Assembly: GCA_904396155.1 (NCBI GenBank)
Contig: CAJFOI010000020.1
Location: 1-35,171 of the forward strand
Origin: Candidatus Avispirillum faecium
GTDB lineage: Bacteria > Bacillota > Clostridia > Oscillospirales > CAG-272
Length of the DNA stretch: 35,171 nt
Direction: 5' to 3'
Made by a program: the position numbers and the translations under genes. Each line of letters starts with the position of its first letter. Within the stretch, counting starts at the first letter, position 1. Below, piece after piece: positions 1 to 9,042 of this stretch. The notes under the pieces were generated by a model. That model saw nothing but the letters and a program-made list of their open reading frames with translations. It was not told the origin of the DNA and searched no databases.

Positions 1-14
1 ATATAAAGCTTTGC

Positions 15-120
15 CGCCACCCCCGGGTCTGCTGCGCAGCCCCCGCACAGGGGAGGCATACATTAAAAAGGCCCCCTTGTGCAAAGGGGGCTCCCGCGTT
101 AGCGGGTGGGGGATTGTTTT
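15..120. repeat. Two copies of the intergenic hairpin repeat in opposite orientation
   Basis: A partial forward copy lies at about 15-57, with inner palindrome GGGTCTGC-TGC-GCAGCCC followed by CACAGGGGAGGC. A reverse copy lies at 70-120: CCCCCTTGTGCAAAGGGGG, then CCCGC..GCGGG, ending in GGGGGATTGTTTT. The reverse copy matches the one at 21283-21336 except for a single T in the loop of the second hairpin. The rest of 121-343 is AT-rich and I see no gene or structured RNA in it. Confidence 0.85.
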
Positions 121-343
121 TAATAACATTTCCAATTGCAAAAAAATCCAAAAAGTAAACTTTCTGAAACGCAATCGTAAAAAAACATATTTTTCCCCAC
201 GCCTTCTTGAAAATTCCTCTATATGTTGATTTTGCAGTAGAACACTCCACTACCTGTAGCTCCTCTTTGTCAAAAACACTTGTTTTTTGTGTGAAAACTG
301 CCTGTCCGGTCTGTAAAATGCACAAAAAAGTAGCAAAAAAGTA

Positions 344-372
344 TTGACAATTTGTTATAGGAATGCTACAAT
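344..372 (+). promoter_or_regulatory. Sigma-A promoter of the dockerin protein gene
   Basis: TTGACA at 344-349 and TACAAT at 367-372 are separated by 17 bp. The start codon follows at 407 after a GGAGG ribosome-binding site at 392-396. Because the -35 hexamer contains a TTG, an apparent longer reading frame begins inside the promoter; that start is not credible. Confidence 0.85.
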
Positions 373-406
373 AAATTTACCAAAATTATATGGAGGTTTT
401 TACCCT

Positions 407-3316
407 ATGAAAAAAGTTTTAGCACTTGTGCTTACTTTGGCAATGCTCGTGGGCACGCTGGCCGTTGGCCTCTCCGCTGCCTTTGAGTTTACTGCTACAG
501 AAGATGGGGACGTGTTCGAAAACGTGTATGAAGTGCCGATCGGAAGCAAAGTTTGGCAGCCGATTGCATATACATACATGGATGATGAAAGAGTCCCCAG
601 TTCCGGTGGATACACTATTTCTTTTGATATTAACTTTAGAGATGCGTCTGCCGGCTTTATGACGGCGAATTTGGAATCCACCCAGTATCCCACTATTACA
701 ACCAGTACGATCGGTGTGGAAGGCGCGGAAAAATTCGATTACGCTTTCGAACTGGGCACTTGGTATACTGTCAAATTTGAATCTGATGGAAGTAGCCAGA
801 CGATTATTTCTGTTAACGATGAGCCTGTAGGTACTGCGACGTTGCCTCTGAAAAACGGTGGTATGTTTGCTGGTAGCACAGAAGATAATTTCTGGATTGA
901 TAACTACCATCTTGGAGATCGGTTCGAAGATTTTGAGGACGGCAATGCCTCTGAAATATTTACCAGTGATTCCTCTGGTACAGTGATAGATAGTTACACT
1001 GTAAGACGCGACCTGGGCAAGAAGTACATGACCACCGGCTCCGATACGGGTATTCTTTATCAGCTGATCGAAGTCCTGGGCGATGACGGAACTGGCAAAG
1101 TAAATGAGTATTCGGATATCACCATTTCCTTTGATGTTTCCTTCCCCTCTCAGCAGGCGACCAACTATGTGGAGAGCTGGGGCTCTCATGCACCCAGTGT
1201 ATATCCCAACATGATCACTCTGGGTGACAGCGGTACATATGCGGACCGACCTACAATCGAGTACACCTTCGAGTATGGCGAATGGTACTATGTGGAATTT
1301 GTTTGCGACGGTACTGACACAGACGTGTACGTGGATGGTGTTCTGGCAGGGACGCTGAATGCACCGATCCGCTTCGGCAGAGACGGCGCGCTTGCAAACA
1401 ACGACAAGTTCTGGAATCCCTATGTTTTCAATGCTTCTGTGGACAATGTAGCTGTCAACGGTTATGCACACACCTTTGAGGATGAAAGCACCCAGTACTG
1501 CATTATGCAGAGCGGTGATCCGATTACTGCCACCACGGAGTACGTAGGCGAAAAAGTTGACATCTGGGAGCATATCCAGACCTACGACGTAGAGGGTGAA
1601 GCCGTTCTGCTGAAGGCTCCCTTTAATGACACCAAGGATCCCAGCAGCGAGGAGAACATGCTGTATATGGACTTCAGCTACGATGCAGGTACTTTTAGTA
1701 ATTACATTATGAGTTTTGATTTGGCGATTTACCCGGATAAAGAGACAATGACCACAGAGGACAAAACAGAAAACGGTTCCTGGATGGACTGGATCGTGAG
1801 AATCGGCAAGGATGGAAGCGGAAACGCGCAGTTCTTTGACGATGACCGTATTAAGATCGGCGATAAGTTTGTCGGTAAGAACAAGGATTTGTACTACTAC
1901 GGAGAAGAAGCTGAAGGCTCTGCAGTGCAGGATATGACACAGTGGGCAGCTGGAGAGTTCCACAATGTGACGCTTGAGGTATCCAATGGTAGTGTCACCG
2001 TATATTTGGATAAGACAGAAGTATATTCTGTTCCTGTTTCTGCAACCCAGATCGATAATCTCGGCATTATGTATCTGTGGAATTGCACTGCGATCATTGA
2101 TAATTTCTATATTTATGATGCAAAAACCTTTGAAGTTAAGACAACTGAGTTTGCTGTAAACAGTGGTTCGGATTCTATGGCTACCATTGCTGATGTAAAG
2201 GCTGAAGGCGCAGCGTTCTGCGAGGCAAACGGCCACATCAACCGCTGGGCAAGAACTACCGATCCCAAGTGCTACGAGATGGGAACCAACACCTACACCT
2301 GCTGGATCTGCGGCAACGAAGAGGCAAAGCAGGAAGTTGCGATGCTGGAGCATGACTTTGAGGGCTATGACATCAATCGTGTAGACGACAACGGTTTGGT
2401 ATACATCGCCTGCACCAAGAGCGAGGGCTGCACGGAGAGAAGATACATCCAGATGCCCGCGGCAGAGGATTACACCGGAACCATCAACTACTTCCAGGAT
2501 TTCCAGGACGACTTCATCACGCAACTCGACAGTGCTTCTTGGAACTGGACAATTGCGGACGGCGTTTCTTCCTACCTGGACGGAAACGACCTCAACTACA
2601 ACCAGATTCCGCTGGAGGGCAACCGGAAAGGCGCTGAGCTCAACGAAGGCTTCAAGATTGGGTTCGACTTCATCTACAACGGAACCTATGAGACGGGCGA
2701 TACGCCCCAGTACGGCAACACCTTCTTCCTCCGTTTGGGGCAGGCGGTTGTTGGTGTAGGTAAGATCGGCTATGATGCAGTTGCGCAGCAGTTCTATATT
2801 GGTTCTGACGGCAACTTCGCAGAGATTCGCAGCGATGTATATCCGCTGGTTCCCGGCGAGACCTACAACATGGAAATTGTCTTTGGACCGATGGATGCGA
2901 ACTTGTATGAAGGCAATGTGGTGCTTTACGTGAACGGCGTGAAGGTCATTGATTTTGTGGAAGACAATTCCAACCCTGAGTTTGCCGGAATGGATGCGTA
3001 TACGTACTTCGCTTACCCGGATGATTTGGATGTCAACATCCTTTTGATGTACAACTTTGGTGTAAATATGTCTATTGACAACCTGGTGATCGGCGACAAC
3101 GACTTTGCTTGGAACAGACAGTATCAGGGCGACGTAGACGGTGACTATGCGATCACTGGTAGCGACGCGCTCCTGATGAGAAAGTATCTTGCAAAGATCG
3201 ACGGTATTGAGACGCTGATCGCTTCCAGAGCGGATGCGAACGGTGACGGTGTCATCGATGCCAAAGACCAGCTTCGCATCAGAAAGGCAATTGCTGCGGC
3301 TGAGGCTGAAGCATAA
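407..3316 (+). CDS. Large secreted multidomain protein with C-terminal type I dockerin
   Basis: The product is 969 aa. The start is ATG 407 with GGAGG ten bases upstream. Residues 1-25 form a signal peptide (MKKVLALVLTLAMLVGTLAV...). The body resembles three or four beta-sandwich (LamG/concanavalin-like) modules, with recurring phrases such as ISFDxxF, YTVKFExDG and SIDNLVIGDN at the module ends. About residues 605-675 hold a Cys-rich segment (CWICG, CTKSEGC) that looks like a zinc-ribbon or structural insert. Residues 907-969 are a dockerin with two calcium loops, DVDGDYAITGSD and DANGDGVIDAKD. I see no catalytic domain, so a carbohydrate- or surface-binding role is an inference. Its partner is probably a cohesin such as the one in the next gene. 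It has its own promoter and terminator. Confidence 0.85.
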   Translation: MKKVLALVLTLAMLVGTLAVGLSAAFEFTATEDGDVFENVYEVPIGSKVWQPIAYTYMDDERVPSSGGYTISFDINFRDASAGFMTANLESTQYPTITTSTIGVEGAEKFDYAFELGTWYTVKFESDGSSQTIISVNDEPVGTATLPLKNGGMFAGSTEDNFWIDNYHLGDRFEDFEDGNASEIFTSDSSGTVIDSYTVRRDLGKKYMTTGSDTGILYQLIEVLGDDGTGKVNEYSDITISFDVSFPSQQATNYVESWGSHAPSVYPNMITLGDSGTYADRPTIEYTFEYGEWYYVEFVCDGTDTDVYVDGVLAGTLNAPIRFGRDGALANNDKFWNPYVFNASVDNVAVNGYAHTFEDESTQYCIMQSGDPITATTEYVGEKVDIWEHIQTYDVEGEAVLLKAPFNDTKDPSSEENMLYMDFSYDAGTFSNYIMSFDLAIYPDKETMTTEDKTENGSWMDWIVRIGKDGSGNAQFFDDDRIKIGDKFVGKNKDLYYYGEEAEGSAVQDMTQWAAGEFHNVTLEVSNGSVTVYLDKTEVYSVPVSATQIDNLGIMYLWNCTAIIDNFYIYDAKTFEVKTTEFAVNSGSDSMATIADVKAEGAAFCEANGHINRWARTTDPKCYEMGTNTYTCWICGNEEAKQEVAMLEHDFEGYDINRVDDNGLVYIACTKSEGCTERRYIQMPAAEDYTGTINYFQDFQDDFITQLDSASWNWTIADGVSSYLDGNDLNYNQIPLEGNRKGAELNEGFKIGFDFIYNGTYETGDTPQYGNTFFLRLGQAVVGVGKIGYDAVAQQFYIGSDGNFAEIRSDVYPLVPGETYNMEIVFGPMDANLYEGNVVLYVNGVKVIDFVEDNSNPEFAGMDAYTYFAYPDDLDVNILLMYNFGVNMSIDNLVIGDNDFAWNRQYQGDVDGDYAITGSDALLMRKYLAKIDGIETLIASRADANGDGVIDAKDQLRIRKAIAAAEAEA

Positions 3317-3335
3317 GAGCTGATACGACAACAAA

Positions 3336-3369
3336 AAGTATCCTCCGCAAGTGCGGAGGATACTTTTTT
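3336..3369 (+). terminator. Rho-independent terminator after the dockerin protein gene
   Basis: The arms AGTATCCTCCGC and GCGGAGGATACT enclose a four-base loop and are followed by a run of T. It begins about 20 bp after the stop codon and separates the dockerin gene from the cohesin gene. Confidence 0.9.
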
Positions 3370-3477
3370 GATTGCATCCCCATGGAAACGCACAAAAACG
3401 TATGAATTTGAATGGAAATTTTATAAAAAAATTATAAAAAATGCTTGCTTTTGTGAATGAAATATGGGGGAAATATC

Positions 3478-3506
3478 TTGACATCCAGGTGTAGAGCGGC
3501 TATAAT
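3478..3506 (+). promoter_or_regulatory. Sigma-A promoter of the cohesin protein gene
   Basis: TTGACA at 3478-3483 and TATAAT at 3501-3506 have a 17-bp spacer, which matches the consensus exactly. A TTGGAGG ribosome-binding site lies at 3524-3530, before ATG 3540. This predicts strong constitutive transcription. Confidence 0.88.
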
Positions 3507-3539
3507 AAAGTTGTATAACAAACTTGGAGGTAAATCCAG

Positions 3540-5891
3540 ATGAAAAAGATGGTATCATTGCTGGTTGTAGCAGCAATGCTTGTGACCGGATTGGTCGCTG
3601 TGGTTCCGGGAACTGCGGTGGATCTTCCGGAAACGGATCTGTATACCCATGTCACCGGAGAGGTCAATGAGGCCCAGGACACGCTGACGGTAAGCGTTGC
3701 GCTTGGAAACAACCCCGGTCTGTGGTGCTACAGAATATTTGTAGGCTACAACGCAGCCGCTTTGCAGCTCACCGCGGTGACCAATACAGGAGAGGTTTGG
3801 TCCGATGATCAGTATACACCTGGCAGCCTTGATAGAAATCCTGCTGTATACTATGCGGCCATGGAGGGCTACAACAAAAACAACACCAACAACGGGACCG
3901 TAGCTGTTTTCACTTTCCAGATTCTGGATCCGGAAGCAGATTTCAATATCAACCCGAGTGTTGATTCTAATGAAGTGTTTGGCGTAGATGAGATGGGGCA
4001 GGCGATCTATTACGAAATGCAGATGATCAATGAGTGCCCGCAGTACATTCCCATCGATACGACTGCGCTGGACGCACTGGCAGAGGAGATCCGAGCGCTG
4101 CCTGCTTATGATGAACTGCAGGGAGACCAGATCGACAAGATGCTGTCCCTGTATGAGACGGTGCATGGACTGCAGGGCAGAAGCGAGGCTTATTTCGCAG
4201 AGACCTATGCAGACCTCATCGAAAAGATCGACGGTCTGTATGCCGACTATCAGTGGGCGGCTGTGAAGGCGGAGCTGGATGCACTGGGTGCCAGAATCGA
4301 AGCGCTGCCTGCATATGCTGAGATGACGGACGAGCAGGTAGAGGAAATGCTGGCGCTGCGTACGGAGCTTGCTGCGCTGGAAGGTGAAGAAAAAGAATAT
4401 GTAGAGACTACATATGCCGATGCGATTGCACGTCTGGAGGCCTCCTATGAGGCGATGCTCCATGAGGAAGGACTGGATGCCATCGGTGCGAGACTGGAAG
4501 CACTGCCTGCCTATGCCGAGATGACGGAGGCACAGGTGGAGGAAATGCTGGCACTGGCAGAGGAACTCTCTGCTCTTTCGGAAGAGGATCTTGCCTATAT
4601 CACCGCTACTTATGCAGATGCGTATGCAAGATTCCAGGAATCCCAGGCTGCGTATGCCCATGCGCAGGAACTGGATGCCATCGGTGCGAGACTGGAAGCA
4701 CTGCCTGCCTATGCCGAGATGACCGAGGCGCAGGTGGAAGAGATGCTGGCGCTGATAGAGACGCTGGGTGCTATGCCGGAAGAGGACATTGCGTACATCT
4801 CTGAAAATTACGCCGATGCATACAACAGACTGAATACTTCCTATGCGAGATATCAGCGTGTACAGGAGCTGGACGCGCTGGGTGCCAGAATCGAAGCGCT
4901 GCCGGACAGCTACTATGACATGACGGAAGCCGATATCCAGGAGATGCTGGCACTGGTAGAAGAGCTGAGTGCGATCGAGGATACAGAAGATCAGGATTAT
5001 CTCCTTGAAAATTATGGCGACGCGCTGTACCAGATGGTAGAAAATCACGCGCTCTATGAGATGGATTTGTTGTATGAGGAGGTCAAGGCCCGGATTGAGG
5101 CGCTGCCTTCTTATGAAGAAATCACCGAGGATTATCTGGAGGAAGTTGCCGAGCTGAGACTGGCGATCAGCGTTGTATTCCCTGCCCAGTTGAAAGAAGA
5201 GATTCCTGAGGCATATGAGAACTTTGTAAATGCTTACCTGAAGCTGGTTTACGGCGGAACGGATGCGATCGATACAGAAAGAGCCCAGGCCTTTGCAGAG
5301 GCAGTGAGCGCGCTCACACCGGATCAGAGCCAGGAAGCACTGGATTTGCTGTATGAACTGCTCGCAGGTACCAGCGAGGAAGATGTAGCCTTTGCAGACT
5401 ATATCACACTGGCATATCCGGAGGCATTTAATGCTTTGATGGAACAGTATAGTGCGTTGCTCCAGACGGAGGAAGTGGATTACGAGCTTCTTGGCAGCTT
5501 GGGAGAGCAGATCCTTGCACTGCCTGCATATGAAGAAATGACAGAAGAGGACAAAGCCACACTGGGAGAGATCATCGACACAGTTTCCGGTCTGTCCCCG
5601 CTGGCGATGTTTGAGTTTAAGATAGGCTATGGAGAGGCATATGCGGCATATACGACTTTGTATGAAGCTTATCAGGCGGAGTACGGTACGCAGGAGCCTC
5701 CTGTGACGGATGACACCACAGCGGTACCTGGAGGAGAGGAGACCACAGTGCCTTCTGGTACTGCAGATGGCGGAAACGGAAAGGCGCCGCAGACTGGCGA
5801 CAATCTGGTGTATATCGGCATTGCTGCAGCTATCGGTGCAGTGGCATGTGTCGCTATTGTGGGAATCCGCAAAAAGAAAGAAACTGTATAA
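3540..5891 (+). CDS. Cell-surface cohesin protein with helical-repeat stalk and sortase-like anchor
   Basis: The product is 783 aa. Residues 1-26 are a signal peptide. Residues 30-165 look like a cohesin: VTGEVNEAQDTLTVSVAL, NNPGLWCYRIFVGY, LQLTAVTNTG and NGTVAVFTFQI follow the conserved order of cohesin strands. From about residue 177 to 735 there are eight acidic helical repeats of 66-70 aa, each with LDAxGARxEALPAYxEMT and a YADAxxR-like end. A Thr/Pro/Gly linker follows, then APQTGD, a hydrophobic segment and RKKKE, a sorting-signal layout in which A replaces L of LPXTG. The protein is therefore likely displayed on the wall or membrane, with the single cohesin held outward by the stalk. 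Its neighbour 407-3316 carries a dockerin. The cohesin call rests on pattern recognition and binding specificity is unknown. Confidence 0.82.
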   Translation: MKKMVSLLVVAAMLVTGLVAVVPGTAVDLPETDLYTHVTGEVNEAQDTLTVSVALGNNPGLWCYRIFVGYNAAALQLTAVTNTGEVWSDDQYTPGSLDRNPAVYYAAMEGYNKNNTNNGTVAVFTFQILDPEADFNINPSVDSNEVFGVDEMGQAIYYEMQMINECPQYIPIDTTALDALAEEIRALPAYDELQGDQIDKMLSLYETVHGLQGRSEAYFAETYADLIEKIDGLYADYQWAAVKAELDALGARIEALPAYAEMTDEQVEEMLALRTELAALEGEEKEYVETTYADAIARLEASYEAMLHEEGLDAIGARLEALPAYAEMTEAQVEEMLALAEELSALSEEDLAYITATYADAYARFQESQAAYAHAQELDAIGARLEALPAYAEMTEAQVEEMLALIETLGAMPEEDIAYISENYADAYNRLNTSYARYQRVQELDALGARIEALPDSYYDMTEADIQEMLALVEELSAIEDTEDQDYLLENYGDALYQMVENHALYEMDLLYEEVKARIEALPSYEEITEDYLEEVAELRLAISVVFPAQLKEEIPEAYENFVNAYLKLVYGGTDAIDTERAQAFAEAVSALTPDQSQEALDLLYELLAGTSEEDVAFADYITLAYPEAFNALMEQYSALLQTEEVDYELLGSLGEQILALPAYEEMTEEDKATLGEIIDTVSGLSPLAMFEFKIGYGEAYAAYTTLYEAYQAEYGTQEPPVTDDTTAVPGGEETTVPSGTADGGNGKAPQTGDNLVYIGIAAAIGAVACVAIVGIRKKKETV
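4068..5680 (+). repeat. Tandem coding repeats (about 198 bp) in the stalk
   Basis: Units begin at 4068, 4275, 4473, 4671, 4869 and 5070, and more diverged units follow to about 5680. Four consecutive starts from 4275 to 4869 are spaced exactly 198 bp (66 codons). Units starting at 4473 and 4671 are almost identical over their first 85 bp, which points to recent duplication or gene conversion. Confidence 0.85.
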
Positions 5892-5898
5892 AGAAGGC

Positions 5899-5933
5899 AA
5901 AAAGGCCGCAGACAACTGTCTGCGGCCTTTTTT
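5899..5933 (+). terminator. Rho-independent terminator after the cohesin gene
   Basis: The arms AAAGGCCGCAGAC and GTCTGCGGCCTTT enclose a short AACT-type loop and are followed by T residues. It starts 8 bp after the stop codon. Confidence 0.9.
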
Positions 5934-5965
5934 GCGGGTGGTCTGCACATGTTTACAAAATGCTG

Positions 5966-5994
5966 TTGCAATACCCCCGGATATCCTGTATAAT
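5966..5994 (+). promoter_or_regulatory. Promoter of the glyA operon
   Basis: TTGCAA at 5966-5971 and TATAAT at 5989-5994 have a 17-bp spacer. The leader to ATG 6038 is short and has no visible riboswitch. Confidence 0.75.
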
Positions 5995-6037
5995 AAAGAA
6001 AATATAGCGGAAACAAAAAGAAGGGGAGATAGAAAAA

Positions 6038-7282
6038 ATGGTTCAGTCTGTCATCGAAAAACTTCAGCAATTGGATCCTGAAGTGGGAAATGCAATTGCC
6101 GCAGAATTGCAGCGGGAAAAAAGAGGACTGGAGCTGATTGCCAGTGAAAATATGATTTCGGAGGGGGTCATGCTTGCCATGGCCACACCGCCGGCGAACA
6201 AGTATGCGGAAGGATATCCCGGCCGCAGGTATTACGGCGGGTGCGAGTGCGTGGATGTGATCGAGACCATTGCGATCCAGCGTGCGTGTAAGCTGTTTGG
6301 CGCCAATTTTGCCAATGTGCAGCCCCATAGCGGCGCCCAGGCGAATACAGCCGTATATCTGGCGCTTCTTTCCCATGGAGATACTGTGATGGGAATGAAT
6401 CTGGCCCATGGCGGGCATTTGACCCATGGCAGTCCGGTGAATTTTTCCGGCATCAACTATCACTTTGTTCCCTACGGCGTGGACGAAACGGGCTTTATCG
6501 ATTATGATGTAATGGAAAAAACGGCAAAGGAATGCAGGCCGAAGCTGATTGTTGCCGGCGCTTCCGCCTATGCCAGGACCATAGATTTTGCCCGCATTTC
6601 AAAGATTGCAAAAGATGTGGGCGCACTTTTCATGGTGGATATGGCTCATATTGCGGGTTTGGTTGCAGCAGGACTGCATCCCTCGCCTGTTCCCTATGCA
6701 GATGTAGTAACCACCACGACCCATAAGACGCTTCGGGGCCCGAGAGGCGGCCTGATTCTTTGCAATGACGAAAACATTGCAAAGGCGATCAATAAAGCGG
6801 TTTTCCCTGGTATGCAGGGCGGCCCGCTGGAGCATATTATCGCTTCCAAGGCAGTTTGCTTCGGCGAAGCACTGCAGCCTTCCTTTAAGGAATATCAGAA
6901 GAAGATTGTGGAGAATGCAAAGGCGCTGGCACAGGGGCTTCTGGATGAAGGCTTTGATTTGGTCTCCGGCGGTACGGACAACCATTTGATGCTGGTGGAT
7001 CTGCGCCCCATGCATATCACGGGCAAGGAGATGGAGCAGCGTCTGGACCAGGTTTACATTACCGTAAACAAAAACGCCATCCCCAACGATCCGGAAAAGC
7101 CTTTTGTCACCAGTGGCATCCGCGTGGGTACGCCTGCAGTTACCACGCGGGGATTGGGTGTTTCTGAAATGCAGACGCTGGCAAAGCTGATGGCGCTGGC
7201 TGCGACGGACTTTGAAGCAAGAGCCGATGACATCCGGAGTGCAGTTACCGAGATCTGCGAGCGGTATCCGATTTATGAATAA
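6038..7282 (+). CDS. glyA: Serine hydroxymethyltransferase
   Basis: The product is 414 aa, the normal length for bacterial GlyA. This cytosolic PLP enzyme interconverts serine and glycine and supplies methylene-tetrahydrofolate. Family landmarks are LELIASEN near residue 31, [15 protein letters not shown] near 54, QPHSGAQAN near 95, DMAHIAGL near 201, and [14 protein letters not shown] with the PLP lysine at K230. AGGGGAG at 6022-6028 sets the start at ATG 6038. It is the first gene of a likely three-gene unit with a lipoprotein and a cysteine desulfurase, 42 and 12 bp apart. Nothing appears missing or truncated. Confidence 0.96.
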   Translation: MVQSVIEKLQQLDPEVGNAIAAELQREKRGLELIASENMISEGVMLAMATPPANKYAEGYPGRRYYGGCECVDVIETIAIQRACKLFGANFANVQPHSGAQANTAVYLALLSHGDTVMGMNLAHGGHLTHGSPVNFSGINYHFVPYGVDETGFIDYDVMEKTAKECRPKLIVAGASAYARTIDFARISKIAKDVGALFMVDMAHIAGLVAAGLHPSPVPYADVVTTTTHKTLRGPRGGLILCNDENIAKAINKAVFPGMQGGPLEHIIASKAVCFGEALQPSFKEYQKKIVENAKALAQGLLDEGFDLVSGGTDNHLMLVDLRPMHITGKEMEQRLDQVYITVNKNAIPNDPEKPFVTSGIRVGTPAVTTRGLGVSEMQTLAKLMALAATDFEARADDIRSAVTEICERYPIYE

Positions 7283-7324
7283 AAGGGGACCCGCGTTTTT
7301 GCAAAGAAAGGCATGGTTGCTACG

Positions 7325-7846
7325 ATGAAGAAAACGAAAATCCTGCTGTTGCTGCTTTTAACCGGTTTGCTTTTTGGCGGATGTGCGAAGCAGGACACGG
7401 AAGTTCCGGAGGGGATGCAGCTTGCTTCACCCAAGGAGGCGGATTATCTCTTTTATGTTCCGGAGGGCTGGCGGGTAGACCAGTCTTCCCTCTACTCGTC
7501 TGCCTATTTTTCCTCCGGGGATGCCAGCAGCATCTCTGCTACCGCGTTTGGAATGGATCTTGCGGATACCTCTGTAAACGATTGGTGGGAAAAATATAAA
7601 GAGCAGTTCCAGGGAATCTATGAAGACGTGGAATTCGGCGAGGGAGAAGAGACGACGCTGGGCGGTGTGGATGCTGTAAAATACACAATAAACGCGACGC
7701 TGAATGAAAACGAATATCGTTATGTCATTGTCGCCACCCTGCGGGATAATTATATATACTATATCACCTACACTTCCACACCGGAGTATTATGAGGACCA
7801 TTTGGAAGCGTTGGAGCAGGTGAGAGAACATTTTGCATTCAAGTGA
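7325..7846 (+). CDS. Small lipoprotein with PsbP/DUF1795-like domain
   Basis: The product is about 173 aa from ATG 7325. An in-frame ATG at 7313 is possible, but it sits only 1-2 bases after the weak AGAAAGG site, so 7325 is preferred even though its spacing is long. Residues 1-20 (MKKTKILLLLLLTGLLFGGC) are a lipoprotein signal ending in a lipobox-like LFGGC. The mature part contains YLFYVPEGWRVD, DVEFGEGEETTLGGVDAVKY and a C-terminal YYITYTSTPEYYEDH, like the PsbP/MOG1/DUF1795 fold found in many exported Firmicute lipoproteins. The molecular function is unknown. It lies between glyA and the cysteine desulfurase and is probably co-transcribed with them. Confidence 0.75.
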   Translation: MKKTKILLLLLLTGLLFGGCAKQDTEVPEGMQLASPKEADYLFYVPEGWRVDQSSLYSSAYFSSGDASSISATAFGMDLADTSVNDWWEKYKEQFQGIYEDVEFGEGEETTLGGVDAVKYTINATLNENEYRYVIVATLRDNYIYYITYTSTPEYYEDHLEALEQVREHFAFK

Positions 7847-7858
7847 CGGTGTACCAGA

Positions 7859-9031
7859 ATGGAAGAGATTTATTTAGATCATAGCGCAACCACAAAACCT
7901 TCAAAGGCTTCCCTGCAGAAAATGCGGGAAGCCTTGTGTGTATGCTTTGCAAATCCCGGTTCTGTTCATCGGGCGGGAATGGCAGCCCACGGGATGCTGG
8001 AGGAAGCCCGGCGGCAGGTGGCCGCCTCTCTGGGCTTGCGGCGGCCCGGAGACGGACAGATTTGTTTTTGTTCCGGCGGCACGGAAGCAAACAATCAGGC
8101 GATTTTTGGAACGGTATATGCAAAAAGCAGGCCGGTAAAAAACGGCAGCAGAGGGAAGATCCTCATCACGGACGGAGAGCATCCGTCTGTAGAAAACGCA
8201 GCGGCGCAGCTGGAGGGGGATGGGTTTACCGTTGTGCGCATCCCCACCAGAGGCGGCGTACTGGATCTGGACTATCTGGAAAAGGCTGCAGATGCTTCTG
8301 TGATCCTTGCCGCCCTGATGCTGGTAAACAATGAGACAGGTGCCCTGTATCCGGTAAGCGAGGCTGCAAAAATATTGCGCTGTAACAGTCCAGGTGCGGT
8401 GATCCACTGTGATGCGGTACAGGCATATATGCGTGTCCCCTTTACACCGGCCTTTCTTGGGGTGGACACGCTTTCTGTGAGTGCCCACAAGATTTATGCT
8501 CCCAAGGGCGCCGGAGCCTTGTATATTTCCCGGGAAATGATACAGAAAAAGCGGATCCATCCGCTCCTTTGGGGCGGAGGACAGGAAGAAGGTCTGCGCA
8601 GCGGCACGGAAAACGTACCTGCGATTGCGGCCTTCGGCGCTGCGGCGGCAGAGGGGATGGAAGAAGCCGGGAGGCGCAGGGAAAGCCTCCACCGCCTGCA
8701 CACCGTGCTTTTGGAGAAGCTGTCCCCTCTGGTACAGATCAACCTGCCCCCAAAGGGAGTCGATGCCATTGTCAATATTACGCTGCCGGGGATCAAAAGC
8801 GAAGTCATGCTGCGTGCACTGTCTGCCCGGGGGATCTGTGTCAGCGCGGGGAGCGCCTGCTCTGCCCGGTCCAAAAAAATAAGCCGGGTGCTGCTTGCCT
8901 TTGGACTCAGTGAGAAAGAGGCAGACTGTGCGCTGCGCATCAGTCTGTCTCATCAGAACACAAAGGAAGAACTTTCCTTTTTTGCGCAGGCGCTGGAGGA
9001 GGAGATACATCATCTGGCCCGCCTGCGTTGA
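7859..9031 (+). CDS. Cysteine desulfurase (NifS/IscS-like)
   Basis: The product is 390 aa, a class V PLP aminotransferase-fold enzyme that takes sulfur from cysteine as a persulfide for Fe-S clusters or tRNA thiolation. Visible motifs are YLDHSATTKPS at the N-terminus, SGGTEANNQ near 72, NNETGALYP near 157, HCDAVQAY near 183, the PLP lysine K211 in SAHKIYAPKG, RSGTENVPAI near 247, and catalytic C334 in SAGSACSAR. The start ATG 7859 lies 12 bp after the lipoprotein stop with no strong ribosome-binding site, suggesting coupling. No thiI or iscU follows; the next gene is hemW on the other strand, 11 bp away. The sulfur acceptor therefore cannot be named from context. Confidence 0.93.
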   Translation: MEEIYLDHSATTKPSKASLQKMREALCVCFANPGSVHRAGMAAHGMLEEARRQVAASLGLRRPGDGQICFCSGGTEANNQAIFGTVYAKSRPVKNGSRGKILITDGEHPSVENAAAQLEGDGFTVVRIPTRGGVLDLDYLEKAADASVILAALMLVNNETGALYPVSEAAKILRCNSPGAVIHCDAVQAYMRVPFTPAFLGVDTLSVSAHKIYAPKGAGALYISREMIQKKRIHPLLWGGGQEEGLRSGTENVPAIAAFGAAAAEGMEEAGRRRESLHRLHTVLLEKLSPLVQINLPPKGVDAIVNITLPGIKSEVMLRALSARGICVSAGSACSARSKKISRVLLAFGLSEKEADCALRISLSHQNTKEELSFFAQALEEEIHHLARLR

Positions 9032-9042
9032 GGAGCATTTTT

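Noticed and set aside
344-406. N-terminal extension of the dockerin protein from a TTG at 344.
   Set aside because: That TTG is part of the -35 box, and GGAGG with a signal peptide clearly marks ATG 407.
419-3484. A 1021-codon open frame antisense to the dockerin gene (also 3555-5948 minus and 28940-31111 plus).
   Set aside because: The translations lack domains, are rich in His/Arg/Cys/Ile typical of reverse-frame artefacts, and lie fully opposite genes with signal peptides, motifs, promoters and ribosome-binding sites.
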